The notes under the pieces are model-generated. The model made no database searches. It saw only the letters and a program-made list of their open reading frames with translations, and was not told the origin of the DNA. From Paenibacillus cymbidii (GTDB lineage: Bacteria > Bacillota > Bacilli > Paenibacillales > NBRC-103111), in NCBI RefSeq assembly GCF_004764705.1, contig NZ_SHLX01000024.1, positions 87,409-151,408 of the forward strand: a stretch of DNA of 64,000 bases. The letters are read 5' to 3'. Position numbers and translations under genes: made by a program. This document shows, one piece after another, positions 9,288 to 17,379 of this stretch. How positions within the stretch are numbered: position 1 is the stretch's first letter; every line of letters starts with the position of its first letter.

Positions 9288-9333
9288 AAAGGTCCCTGCA
9301 CAAGCCCAGGCTGGCAGGGGCTTTTCTTTTTTT
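9288..9333 (+). terminator. Intrinsic terminator/attenuator between TOMM precursor and maturation genes
   Basis: Arms AAAGGTCCCTGC (9288-9299) and GCAGGGGCTTTT (9314-9325) pair over 12 positions including two G-T wobbles. CTTTTTTTT follows. Partial read-through here would give much more precursor than enzyme mRNA. Confidence 0.85.
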
Positions 9334-9421
9334 AAATCAGGCATGTAGGACAAATAGCGGTACATAAAATTACGGAAGCGTGATGGGGCCTATTGGAGAT
9401 CAGGTTGCGAGGTGGTGCGGT

Positions 9422-11359
9422 ATGGCGAGTGTGAACCCTTCCATGCGTTTGAAAGTAAAGGGCGACACCTACTTTCTCCCGAATTCTGACGGCGGGGTTT
9501 ATTTCCGGAACAATCGGGTATCTTTGAGCTTGGAGGGCAAGACGATTTATCAATGGATCGAAAAATTGATGCCGATGTTCGGCGGGGAACTAACGCTTTC
9601 GGAATTGACGGACGGACTGTCGGATCAGTACCGGGAGCGGGTTTACGAAATTGCGGAGCGGTTGTACCAGAATGGTTTCGTACGCGATGTGAGCCAGGAT
9701 CGGCCGCATCAATTGCCGGAAGCCATTGTTGAAAACTTTGCTTCCCAAGTGGAATATTTGGACAGTGTATCGGGATCGGGCGCCTACCGCTTCCAACTCT
9801 ATCGGCAAACCAAAGTGCTTGCGGTCGGATCGGGCTCTATTTTAGGAGCGCTGGTTTCGGCATTGTTTGAATCCGGATTGCCCAGGTTCCACGTCCTTGT
9901 TACAGAACCGATGCAACAGACCGGCAAGGAGCGGCTCGCGAAGCTTGCCGAAAATGCCCGTCGTACCGATCCGGCGGCAGCGATGGAGGAAATTGTCCTG
10001 CAACGGCGCGGAATAAGCGGATGGCTTGCGGCTATCCAGCCATTCGACGCGATTCTGTATGTGTCCGAGGATGGAAATATGGAAGAGCTTCGGGTACTGG
10101 ATGCAGCATGCAAAGAGGCAGGCAAGGTGCTGCTTCCGGCGCTATGCCGGCAGCAGGCAGGTTTGGCAGGTCCGCTGGTTCAACGGAAGGATGGAGGAGG
10201 CTGGGAATCGGCGTGGCGCCGTATCCATCAAACCGCGCTGCAGAAGGACCCGGAGAGGCATGCATTCTCCTCCACGGCAGGAGCGATGCTCGCGAATGTC
10301 GTGGTGTTTGAATGTCTCAAATGGTTCGCCGGGGTAGCCGAAGCGGAACCGAACCATCGATTGTTCCTGCTGGATCTTGAAACGTTGGAAGGGAAGTGGC
10401 ATCCCTTCCTTCCTCATCCGCTGGTGACGGGGGGCGCGGCGATCGAAGAGGTACGGGATGTCGAGCCGCGGCTCCGCCAAAGTGCGGGGAACATCCGCTC
10501 CAACGCCGAATTGTTCTCCTGTTTCAGCCGGTTGACTTCGGAGGTAACCGGTGTTTTCCACATTTGGGATGAAGGCGACCTCAAGCAGCTTCCGCTCTCG
10601 TTGTGCCGCGTTCGGGCGGTCGATCCGCTGCCTGTTGGACCGGCCGGTCTGCTTCCCGACATCGTCTGCGCAGGGCTGACTCATCAGGGGGCGCGGCGGG
10701 AAGCGGGGCTGGCCGGAGTGGAAACGTATGCGTTGCGATTGGCAAGTTCGTTGATGGCGAACTTGCCCGCAGGGGCGAATATCGGAGTCGGTGCGGGGGA
10801 ATCGTTCGCGGAAGGCGTTTGCCGCGGACTGCAAAAATGGTTGAACAACGAGCTGGAGAACCGTCTCTCCAACGGGAAACAGGCAGCCAGTCGCGTGGAG
10901 GGAATTTCGATCCAGGATGAACGTTGCCGATTTTATTGGCAATCGCTAACCACGCTGCAAGGCGCTCCGGTTATTGGCTGGGGAGAAGATCTTTCCGGTT
11001 TCCCCGTCATGTGGGTAGGGTCCGGCGGCCGTTGGTTCGGTTGTGCGGGCTTGAATCGAACGTTGGCGTTGCGGGACGCGTTGCAGCAGGCTCTCCTTCA
11101 TGTGCAACATGAAGCGGCGAACCGCTCTTCGCCGAACTTGGAAATTTCGTCCGTATTATTGGACGGAAATCAACGGCAACACGTAACCATTCCCGTGTAT
11201 GAAGAAGCGGGGCAGGCGGAGGCGGCGGAAGCGGCGCTGCAAGTATTGAAACGGAATCGCAAACGGCCTGTCATCCTGGATCTGTCGATCGAGCCGTTCA
11301 TGAAAGAGGAGTTGGCCGGCGTATTCGGCGTATGGCTGCAAGAGGAGGAGCCAAGGTGA
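9422..11359 (+). CDS. TOMM F protein (ocin-ThiF-like leader-binding protein, 645 aa)
   Basis: Matches the family usually named 'putative thiazole-containing bacteriocin maturation protein'. I chose the ATG at 9422 because GAGGTGG lies at 9409-9415 and homologues begin with a similar 'NPSMRLKVKGDTYFLPNSDGGVYFRNN' segment; a GTG at 9380 is the alternative. The N-terminal part is an E1/ThiF-like region with a Rossmann-type glycine stretch ('VLAVGSGSILGALVSAL', about residues 135-151). The C-terminal half ('GLAGVETYALRLASSLM...') resembles a degenerate YcaO-like domain. In heterocycloanthracin-type systems the F protein binds the precursor leader and activates the cyclodehydratase. Its stop overlaps the start of the next gene (GTGA), so the two are probably translationally coupled. 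Confidence 0.87.
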   Translation: MASVNPSMRLKVKGDTYFLPNSDGGVYFRNNRVSLSLEGKTIYQWIEKLMPMFGGELTLSELTDGLSDQYRERVYEIAERLYQNGFVRDVSQDRPHQLPEAIVENFASQVEYLDSVSGSGAYRFQLYRQTKVLAVGSGSILGALVSALFESGLPRFHVLVTEPMQQTGKERLAKLAENARRTDPAAAMEEIVLQRRGISGWLAAIQPFDAILYVSEDGNMEELRVLDAACKEAGKVLLPALCRQQAGLAGPLVQRKDGGGWESAWRRIHQTALQKDPERHAFSSTAGAMLANVVVFECLKWFAGVAEAEPNHRLFLLDLETLEGKWHPFLPHPLVTGGAAIEEVRDVEPRLRQSAGNIRSNAELFSCFSRLTSEVTGVFHIWDEGDLKQLPLSLCRVRAVDPLPVGPAGLLPDIVCAGLTHQGARREAGLAGVETYALRLASSLMANLPAGANIGVGAGESFAEGVCRGLQKWLNNELENRLSNGKQAASRVEGISIQDERCRFYWQSLTTLQGAPVIGWGEDLSGFPVMWVGSGGRWFGCAGLNRTLALRDALQQALLHVQHEAANRSSPNLEISSVLLDGNQRQHVTIPVYEEAGQAEAAEAALQVLKRNRKRPVILDLSIEPFMKEELAGVFGVWLQEEEPR

Positions 11360-13299
11360 GCGCTTTGGTGGCGGTGATCGGAAGCGGGCAACTCCCGGAC
11401 CTGGTTTGCGACGAACTGCTTTCCGCATGCGAGATCGTTCGACAAGCCGATTTCCGGGCCGGTTTGCCGGAAGCGGCAAACTTGGCCCTGGTACTGCATG
11501 ATGCTTGGCATCCTGCGACTCATCGTGAAGCGGAGACGGTGCTGCGGCAAATCCGCGTGCCTTGGCTGCGCGGCTTTGTTGCCTGGGGCGAAGGGGTGGT
11601 CGGGCCGCTGGTTCGCCCGGATACGCCGGGTTGCTCCCAGTGCGCCGACACGAGACGGCTCATGGCGGGACGCGACCGTAAGGAGGCGTGGGAGTTGCAG
11701 CAGCGGCTCTTTGCGCACGGAGGATCCAAGCGAGATTCGTGGGCATCGCGCTCGGGACTTTTGCAGCTGGCTCATCTGCTGGCGGCGGAAACGAAAAGGG
11801 CGCTTCATGGCAGCCCGGCCCACACGGAGGGACGGCTTTTTATCATCGAGATGAATACGCTGAACAGCTCGCGCCATTTTTTCCTGCCCGACCCGTTATG
11901 TCCGGTTTGCGGCCGGCTGCCTGACGATTCCAGGGAAGCGGCCCGCATCGCGCTTAAGCCAAGCCCCAAGATCAGCGGGGACAGTTTCCGCTGCCGTCCC
12001 ATGGGGGAGCTGAAATCGTTTCTGGTCAACGATTATCTGGACAGCCGAACCGGCTTTTTGAACGGAAAAATGCGCGACCTCGTTTCGCCGTTCGCTGACG
12101 CGAGCGTCAATTTGCCGTTGTTCGGGCAAGACGAGGCAACGGCAGGCCGCTCCCATTCCTATGCGGATAGCGAATTGACGGCCATATTGGAAAGCCTGGA
12201 GCGATATTGCGGCATGTCTCCCCGCGGCAAACGAACGGTAATTCGCGACAGTTACCGCAACCTGGAGGCAGAAGCGCTGAACCCGCTGCAGGTCGGGGTG
12301 CATGCCAAGGAACAATATGCGCTTGCCGGGTTCCCGTTCCAACCGTTCGATCAAGACCATCCGATCGATTGGGTATGGGGGTATTCGTTTGGGCGCGAGC
12401 GTCCGATTCTCGTTCCGGAACTGCTTGCCTACTACAGTATGGGCTGCGGGCAAGGATTGGTGTTCGAAACGTCCAACGGCTGCGCGCTGGGCGGAACGAT
12501 GGAGGAAGCGATTTTTTACGGGATGCTGGAGGCGGTGGAACGGGATTCGTTCCTGATGGCTTGGTATGCGGAACTGCCGCTGCCGCGCATCGACCCTTAT
12601 TCCACAGGCGATCCGGAATTGCAAGTGATGATCGGCCGCCTTCGGGCGGTTGCAGGTTACGACGTCCACTTGTACAACTCGACGATGGAGCATGGTATCC
12701 CGAGCATATGGGCGATTGCCAAAAACAACAAACAGCGGGGCCTCAATCTCCTCTGCGCGGCCGGCGCCCACCCCGATCCGGTACGGGCGGTGAAAAGCGC
12801 GATCCATGAATTGGCCGGCATGCTGCTCTCGTTCGAGGAGAAGTTCGAGACGAATCGCGGGGAATATGAACGCATGCTCCATGATCCGAATCAAGTCAGG
12901 CATATGGAAGATCATTCGATGCTGTACGGATTGCCGCAAGCGGAGGAGCGCCTCCGGTTTTTGCTGGACGAAAACCGCCCCTTGCAAACATTTGCCGGGG
13001 AATTCGGGCCGAAGGCGCGCCACGCCGATTTGACCGCCGATTTGACGGATCTGATCGAAGCTTTCCGCAGGATCAACCTCGATGTGATTGTCGTGGATCA
13101 AACCACGCCGGAAATCGCCCGCAACGGACTGTATTGCGTCAAAGTGCTCATTCCGGGGCTGCTGCCGATGACGTTCGGTTATCATCTTACGCGTCTGACC
13201 GGGCTGGAGCGGGTGCTTCGTGTGCCGGCGGAGCTCGGATATCGAAAAGGGATGCTCACGCCCCGGCAGCTCAATCCCCATCCGCACCCGTTTCCGTAA
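11356..13299 (+). CDS. TOMM cyclodehydratase, fused E1-like (C) and YcaO (D) domains (647 aa)
   Basis: Catalyses ATP-dependent cyclodehydration of Cys and Ser to azolines on the precursor. I chose the GTG at 11356, which overlaps the upstream stop and has GAGGAGG at 11342-11348; an in-frame ATG at 11332 lies inside the F gene. The N-terminal part (about 1-210) is a short E1-like domain with two zinc-type Cys pairs ('CSQC' and 'CPVC'). The YcaO domain (about 230-647) shows 'ELTAILESLERYCG', 'TMEEAIFYGMLEAVERDSF' and 'IHELAGMLLSFEEKFE', which match ATP/Mg-binding Glu-rich motifs. The protein ends in 'NPHPHPFP', the C-terminal PxPxP motif of azoline-forming YcaO enzymes. All key motifs look intact. 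Confidence 0.92.
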   Translation: MSALVAVIGSGQLPDLVCDELLSACEIVRQADFRAGLPEAANLALVLHDAWHPATHREAETVLRQIRVPWLRGFVAWGEGVVGPLVRPDTPGCSQCADTRRLMAGRDRKEAWELQQRLFAHGGSKRDSWASRSGLLQLAHLLAAETKRALHGSPAHTEGRLFIIEMNTLNSSRHFFLPDPLCPVCGRLPDDSREAARIALKPSPKISGDSFRCRPMGELKSFLVNDYLDSRTGFLNGKMRDLVSPFADASVNLPLFGQDEATAGRSHSYADSELTAILESLERYCGMSPRGKRTVIRDSYRNLEAEALNPLQVGVHAKEQYALAGFPFQPFDQDHPIDWVWGYSFGRERPILVPELLAYYSMGCGQGLVFETSNGCALGGTMEEAIFYGMLEAVERDSFLMAWYAELPLPRIDPYSTGDPELQVMIGRLRAVAGYDVHLYNSTMEHGIPSIWAIAKNNKQRGLNLLCAAGAHPDPVRAVKSAIHELAGMLLSFEEKFETNRGEYERMLHDPNQVRHMEDHSMLYGLPQAEERLRFLLDENRPLQTFAGEFGPKARHADLTADLTDLIEAFRRINLDVIVVDQTTPEIARNGLYCVKVLIPGLLPMTFGYHLTRLTGLERVLRVPAELGYRKGMLTPRQLNPHPHPFP

Positions 13300-13322
13300 A
13301 GTCGTTGCCGGGAGGGAACAAG

Positions 13323-14903
13323 ATGAATCCGGGAGATTTTATCCATCGTTTGCATTATGAAACGGATCGAGCCCGGCCGCCGAATTGGGAAGTGGATTGG
13401 GAGGATGCGCCGCTTAAAGTGAAGCAGTACCGGGGGCTGCCGGTAGTTCCGCTTTCTTCGGAAGTGCCTCTGACGCTCGAGAGAGGGAGATTGCCCGAAA
13501 AACCGGGCCTGGACAGCGTCGGTCACATGCTTTGGTACGTATACGGGCTGACGCAAATGTGCCTGTCCGGTCCCGACTTGGATTCCGCAGCGCAAGACAA
13601 GGGCTCGCTGCAGTGGTGCAGGCGGTTCGTGCCGTCCGGCGGAGCCCTCTATCCGAACGAAGTATATGTTTATTTGAACATAGAGGAAGCGCCGGCCGGA
13701 GTGTACCATTACGATGCGGCCCATCATCGGCTGATACTGCTGCGGGAGGGCAATTTCGATCGTTATGTTTCCGGAGCGCTTGGCGAACGTTGCGATGTTT
13801 CCGGTTGTTTTGGCACGGTATTTGTCTCGACGGTATTTTGGAAAAACTTTTTCAAGTATCATTATTTTTCTTACCGGCTTCAGGGGCTTGACGCCGGGGT
13901 ACTGATCGGGCAACTGCTGGAAGTGGCGAAACGGTTCGGATTCGCGGCCGGCGTTCATTATCAGTTTCTTGACAGGGCGGTTAACCATTTGCTCGGGCTA
14001 TCCGAACGGGAAGAGAGTGTTTATGCGGTTATTCCGCTATCGGTCGTGCCTGCAGTCCAGCAGGCTGCCGCAGGGAGAAACAGGGGAGGAAGTGTCTCTG
14101 CCGGCGACTTGTGCCGGGAATTGCCGACGGTTCGGCATCCTACTTTCCTGCGTTCGAAGAGAGTCAAGGAGTATCCGTTGCTGATCCGGATGAATGAAGC
14201 GTCGTTTGCGGAATCTTCGCACTCGTTTCGGGAGATCGGAGGAGGCAGGGAGATCGGTTACGGAGGGCGGGCGTTCGTTCTGCCTTACGTGAGGCGAATG
14301 TCGTACGATCTGGCAGCAGCCAGCCGAAATCGCCGCTCTCCGGACATGGATTTCGTGATGCGGGAGGTAAACCAGCTGCAGTTGGCCGCCATGCTGCAAG
14401 AGGCGGCGGCTTCCTTCCGCTATCGGAACGATTTGGACAGTGCGGATGAAACGTTTGTTTCCCGCGTTTCCCTGTACTGCTGCTTGCACGGCATGGAGGG
14501 GATTCCGGACGGCGCTTACCGCTATGACAGCGCGGCGCATCTGCTGCAGCAAATACGCCCCGGGGACCATCGGATATGGCTGCAGCAAGCGATGTCGCTG
14601 CACAACGTCAATCTGCTTCAAGTGCCGATCTGTCTTCATGCGGCGGGAGACCGGGATCATTTGCTGCCGGTGCTGGGGGCCAGGGGATACCGGATCGGGC
14701 AGATGGAGACGGGGATTCTCGTCCAGCGGCTTCTGCTCGCGGCATCCGCGCTCGGGATGGGCGGACACCCGCTGCTCGGATTCGATACGCGGATGTGTGA
14801 CGACATCTACGAATTGTCGCCGCGCGGGAAAGTGAGCTTGATTCAAATTCCGATCGGCCCGTATCGCCAGCGTGCGTGGCTGAAGGGAAGCTTGCACGGC
14901 TAG
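13323..14903 (+). CDS. SagB-type FMN-dependent azoline dehydrogenase, two-domain (526 aa)
   Basis: Oxidises azolines to aromatic azoles. The ATG at 13323 has GGAGGG at 13311-13316, 23 bases after the cyclodehydratase stop. The first nitroreductase-like domain (about 60-300) has the SagB motif 'VPSGGALYPNEVYVYLN' and a Lys-Tyr pair at 178-179 in 'FFKYHYFSYRLQGLDAG', which corresponds to the catalytic Lys-Tyr of McbC/BcnB-type enzymes. The second, diverged copy (about 355-526; 'GARGYRIGQMETGILVQRLLLAASALGMGG') lacks this Lys-Tyr pair and is probably structural. This two-domain layout is usual for Bacillus TOMM dehydrogenases. It is the last recognisable gene of the cluster; no exporter, protease or immunity gene follows. 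Confidence 0.88.
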   Translation: MNPGDFIHRLHYETDRARPPNWEVDWEDAPLKVKQYRGLPVVPLSSEVPLTLERGRLPEKPGLDSVGHMLWYVYGLTQMCLSGPDLDSAAQDKGSLQWCRRFVPSGGALYPNEVYVYLNIEEAPAGVYHYDAAHHRLILLREGNFDRYVSGALGERCDVSGCFGTVFVSTVFWKNFFKYHYFSYRLQGLDAGVLIGQLLEVAKRFGFAAGVHYQFLDRAVNHLLGLSEREESVYAVIPLSVVPAVQQAAAGRNRGGSVSAGDLCRELPTVRHPTFLRSKRVKEYPLLIRMNEASFAESSHSFREIGGGREIGYGGRAFVLPYVRRMSYDLAAASRNRRSPDMDFVMREVNQLQLAAMLQEAAASFRYRNDLDSADETFVSRVSLYCCLHGMEGIPDGAYRYDSAAHLLQQIRPGDHRIWLQQAMSLHNVNLLQVPICLHAAGDRDHLLPVLGARGYRIGQMETGILVQRLLLAASALGMGGHPLLGFDTRMCDDIYELSPRGKVSLIQIPIGPYRQRAWLKGSLHG

Positions 14904-14924
14904 CGTCTCCGGCATCAATCATCC

Positions 14925-14954
14925 GCCTCCATCCGATTGACGGGTGGAGGCTTT
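14925..14954 (+). terminator. Hairpin after the TOMM operon, probable weak terminator
   Basis: GCCTCCATCC (14925-14934) pairs with GGGTGGAGGC (14942-14951), but only TTT follows. It is a plausible end of the TOMM transcript, weaker than the terminator behind the precursor. Confidence 0.5.
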
Positions 14955-14965
14955 CAGATGTCAGG

Positions 14966-15035
14966 GGAGGTTCCGTTATATCTCCAACGTTGGCTGTTGA
15001 GCACCGAATAGCGGAAGGAGAACCGTTATTGCTCC
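14966..15035. repeat. Two small CCGTTAT-containing hairpin units in the gap after the TOMM operon
   Basis: Two 19-20-base units share the plan GGAG-N-CCGTTAT-N-CTCC (14966-14985 and 15017-15035). The core resembles the palindrome at 4878-4954. The rest of the 333-base gap (14904-15236) holds the hairpin at 14925 and a candidate promoter, but no gene. Confidence 0.3.
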
Positions 15036-15160
15036 AAGATGTCTTCCAGACCAGGGACTATGGCAGGCTTGAATAGTAACGATTCGGAGTGAATCGGAAG
15101 GGAAAATCATGCATGCACGGAAACGTTCGATGTTGGGAAGGGCTTTTTTTTGCCATTTTA

Positions 15161-15190
15161 TTGTAGTGAAACCGCCCCGGTTTATGTTAT
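15161..15190 (+). promoter_or_regulatory. Candidate sigma-A promoter of the diguanylate cyclase gene
   Basis: TTGTAG at 15161-15166 is followed by TATGTT (16-base spacing) or TGTTAT (18-base spacing), about 50 bases before the TTG start at 15237. The match is partial. Confidence 0.35.
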
Positions 15191-15236
15191 GTTGAATCAT
15201 ATGCAGCTATTTTCTTATCCAGGCAGGTGAAAGAAG

Positions 15237-16778
15237 TTGATCAATATTGCCGTTGCAGCAATATTGTCGATCGCACTCGGGATCACGATCGTTCTGACGA
15301 CGTTTACGATGTTTTATTGCCAAAGCGCCAAAAAGGTACATTTCATTTTATTGTCCGTGCCGGTATTTCTTTTTGTGCTTGGTTACCTGCTGGAAGTGAC
15401 GGCGACGTCGGATAACGGCGGCTTTACGGCGACCAAGGTCATGTATTTGGGATCCGCGTTCATATCGCCGGTATTTTTGTTGTTTGCGTCGGACTACTGC
15501 GAAGTTCGTCTCGCCAAACCGGTGATCCTCGTCCCTCTGTTTTTGATTCCATTCCTGGTGGTTGTGCTTGTCTGGACGACCGACTATCACTCGCTCATCT
15601 ATACGTCGTACACATTCGAAATGGACGCGCCAATCCGACATTTGAATGTGGAAACGGGGAAGCTGTATTATGTGAACCATGCTTACGCTCTGCTTTGCAT
15701 GTGTTTTGCAGGCGGAATCATCTTTCACCGGCTATTGAAATGGGACAAGCGGTATCGATTCCAGTTGCTCCTTTTGCTATTGGGTGTGATTACACCGGTG
15801 CTAGCCAATGTTTTATTCGTGTTGAAATGGAATGTGTATGGCATCAACTACACGCCGGTTTCCCTGGTAGTGTTCAACGTCTTGTTTTATGTCAATATTA
15901 TGCGGTACGACCTATTCGACATTTTGCCAAAAGCAACGGCCATGGCGCTTAATTCGATTAAAGAAGCGTTTATGCTGATCGACGCGGATATGCGCTTCTT
16001 AAGCGCAAACCCGGCCACTTATATCGTGATGCCCGGCTTGTCCAAGCTTCGCAAAGGCAGTGATATTACGGGGCTGGACGAGTGGCCGCCGGAACTGTCC
16101 AAGCTGATGGACAATCGGCATGAAGAGATCAAATTTTCGATTCGTACCGAAAGCGAACGTTTTTACAGCGCAAGCATCAGTGCCGTCTTCACCAGAAAGA
16201 AAGCAGTGGCCGGCTGGATCATTTTGATCCAGGATGTAACAAGTCCGACTTTGTTGCTGCGAAAGCTGGAGGAAGCCGCTACCAAGGATGGGCTGACAGA
16301 CGTTTACAACCGTAGGCACTTTACCGAACTTGCCCAAATCGAGCTTGCCAAAGCGCATGAATCGGCAAAATCGTGTTATGTCATCATGTTCGACATCGAC
16401 CATTTCAAAAAGATCAATGATACTTACGGTCATCCTGCAGGGGACGCCGTTCTGAAAACGGTTGCGGCAAGAGTGAAGAGTTGCGTGCGCCCACACGATA
16501 TTTTGGGCAGGTATGGCGGGGAGGAATTTATTGTAATCCTATCGGATGCCAATGAACATACGGCGCTGGCGCTGTCTGAAAGTATCCGCAGCAATATCGA
16601 AGATCAGCCCGTTGCTTACGACAACCTTTCTATTTCCGTTACAGCCAGCTTCGGCGTGGCGGCGTCGTACAGGGAAACATTGGAAATGATCCAAAAACAC
16701 GCGGACCAAGCGCTTTACCATGCGAAACAGGGAGGAAGGAACCGGGTGGTCTTTTATCAACAAGCCGTCGGCAGTTGA
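15237..16778 (+). CDS. Membrane diguanylate cyclase with 7TM sensor and PAS region (513 aa)
   Basis: Makes cyclic di-GMP from two GTP at the membrane. It starts with TTG after AGGTGAAAG. Residues 1-215 have about seven hydrophobic helices ('INIAVAAILSIALGITIVLTTF', 'FILLSVPVFLFVLGYLLEV', ...), like the histidine-kinase N-terminal 7TM sensor. A PAS-like region (about 225-340; 'FMLIDADMRFLSANPATYIVMPG') follows, then a GGDEF domain (about 345-510). The active-site motif is 'GGEEF'. Five residues before it is 'RPHD', an RxxD inhibitory site, so product inhibition is likely. 'MFDIDHFKKINDTYGHPAGD' supplies the metal and substrate residues. It has no EAL domain. It stands alone between the TOMM operon and a small orphan gene, and its input signal is unknown. 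Confidence 0.92.
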   Translation: MINIAVAAILSIALGITIVLTTFTMFYCQSAKKVHFILLSVPVFLFVLGYLLEVTATSDNGGFTATKVMYLGSAFISPVFLLFASDYCEVRLAKPVILVPLFLIPFLVVVLVWTTDYHSLIYTSYTFEMDAPIRHLNVETGKLYYVNHAYALLCMCFAGGIIFHRLLKWDKRYRFQLLLLLLGVITPVLANVLFVLKWNVYGINYTPVSLVVFNVLFYVNIMRYDLFDILPKATAMALNSIKEAFMLIDADMRFLSANPATYIVMPGLSKLRKGSDITGLDEWPPELSKLMDNRHEEIKFSIRTESERFYSASISAVFTRKKAVAGWIILIQDVTSPTLLLRKLEEAATKDGLTDVYNRRHFTELAQIELAKAHESAKSCYVIMFDIDHFKKINDTYGHPAGDAVLKTVAARVKSCVRPHDILGRYGGEEFIVILSDANEHTALALSESIRSNIEDQPVAYDNLSISVTASFGVAASYRETLEMIQKHADQALYHAKQGGRNRVVFYQQAVGS

Positions 16779-16834
16779 GAGGGCGGCCGCCCCGACCTTA
16801 AGAATAATAGACAAGAACCGGAGATGAAGGATGG

Positions 16835-17302
16835 ATGCTCATGAACATTTCCAGCAATCCCATGCCCCGCAATTACGCTCGCCTACCGCAGACGATAGAG
16901 GTGCCGCGGACTCAACAGGGTGCGGCTTTAGCGGTCAACGCCACTCCCGTTAGCGATACGGATTCGTTGCGGGCCAAACTGATCTCCGGCAAGGAACTGA
17001 CGCCCGCCGAGCTGGAATATTTAAAACAGCATGCTCCCGACTTGTATCACAAGGCGGTGAAAGTGGCCCAAGAGCGGGAATCCTACAAAAGCTCCTTGAG
17101 CCAATCCCGTACCAAAAACGATACGATTGAGCTCCATAATCAAACGTTGACCCGCGTGCTGGCTGAAGTGAAAAATAGCGATGCCGATGAAATCATGATG
17201 CATGTTAACGCGATTCAGGACACTTACCGCACCTTTGTTCATTCGAAGGAGTATGCCAAGCTGAAATGGGAGAAAAACGGAACGGGCCATCGCTTCTTTT
17301 GA
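16835..17302 (+). CDS. Uncharacterised small protein (155 aa)
   Basis: I do not recognise a family. The ATG at 16835 (an in-frame ATG follows at 16841) lies 57 bases after the diguanylate cyclase stop, so the two may share a transcript; GGAGATGAAGGA upstream is a mediocre ribosome-binding site. There is no signal peptide or membrane segment. The N-terminus is Pro/Arg-rich and probably disordered (1-50). The segment 'LRAKLISGKELTPAELEYLKQHAPDLYHKAVKVAQERESYKSSLSQSRTKNDTIEL' is strongly helical, with a possible coiled coil. The rest ('LTRVLAEVKNSDADEIMMHVNAIQDTYRTFVHSKEYAKLKW') is also helical. It ends in a strong terminator. Probably a soluble cytoplasmic helical protein. Confidence 0.65.
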   Translation: MLMNISSNPMPRNYARLPQTIEVPRTQQGAALAVNATPVSDTDSLRAKLISGKELTPAELEYLKQHAPDLYHKAVKVAQERESYKSSLSQSRTKNDTIELHNQTLTRVLAEVKNSDADEIMMHVNAIQDTYRTFVHSKEYAKLKWEKNGTGHRFF

Positions 17303-17322
17303 GCTCTCTTGAGTCACCGAAC

Positions 17323-17364
17323 AACCCGCCCGGATGGAGTTGCTCCATTCGGGCGGGTTTTATA
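17323..17364 (+). terminator. Bidirectional intrinsic terminator between convergent genes
   Basis: AACCCGCCCGGATGGAG and CTCCATTCGGGCGGGTTT form a 17-bp stem with a TTG loop and a T-rich 3' side. The A-rich start makes it usable for the minus-strand IclR gene as well. Confidence 0.88.
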
Positions 17365-17379
17365 TTGGCTTCGGGCGGC

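Noticed and set aside
9063..9335. Alternative Val/Ala-rich frame over the TOMM precursor
   Set aside because: It is a frame-shifted reading of the Ser-Cys array, without a ribosome-binding site. The Cys-rich frame has GGAGG at the right distance and matches the enzymes next to it.
11896..13287. 463-codon open frame on the minus strand
   Set aside because: Antisense to the YcaO cyclodehydratase gene, whose motifs are intact. The minus-strand translation is Arg/His-rich without a family signature.
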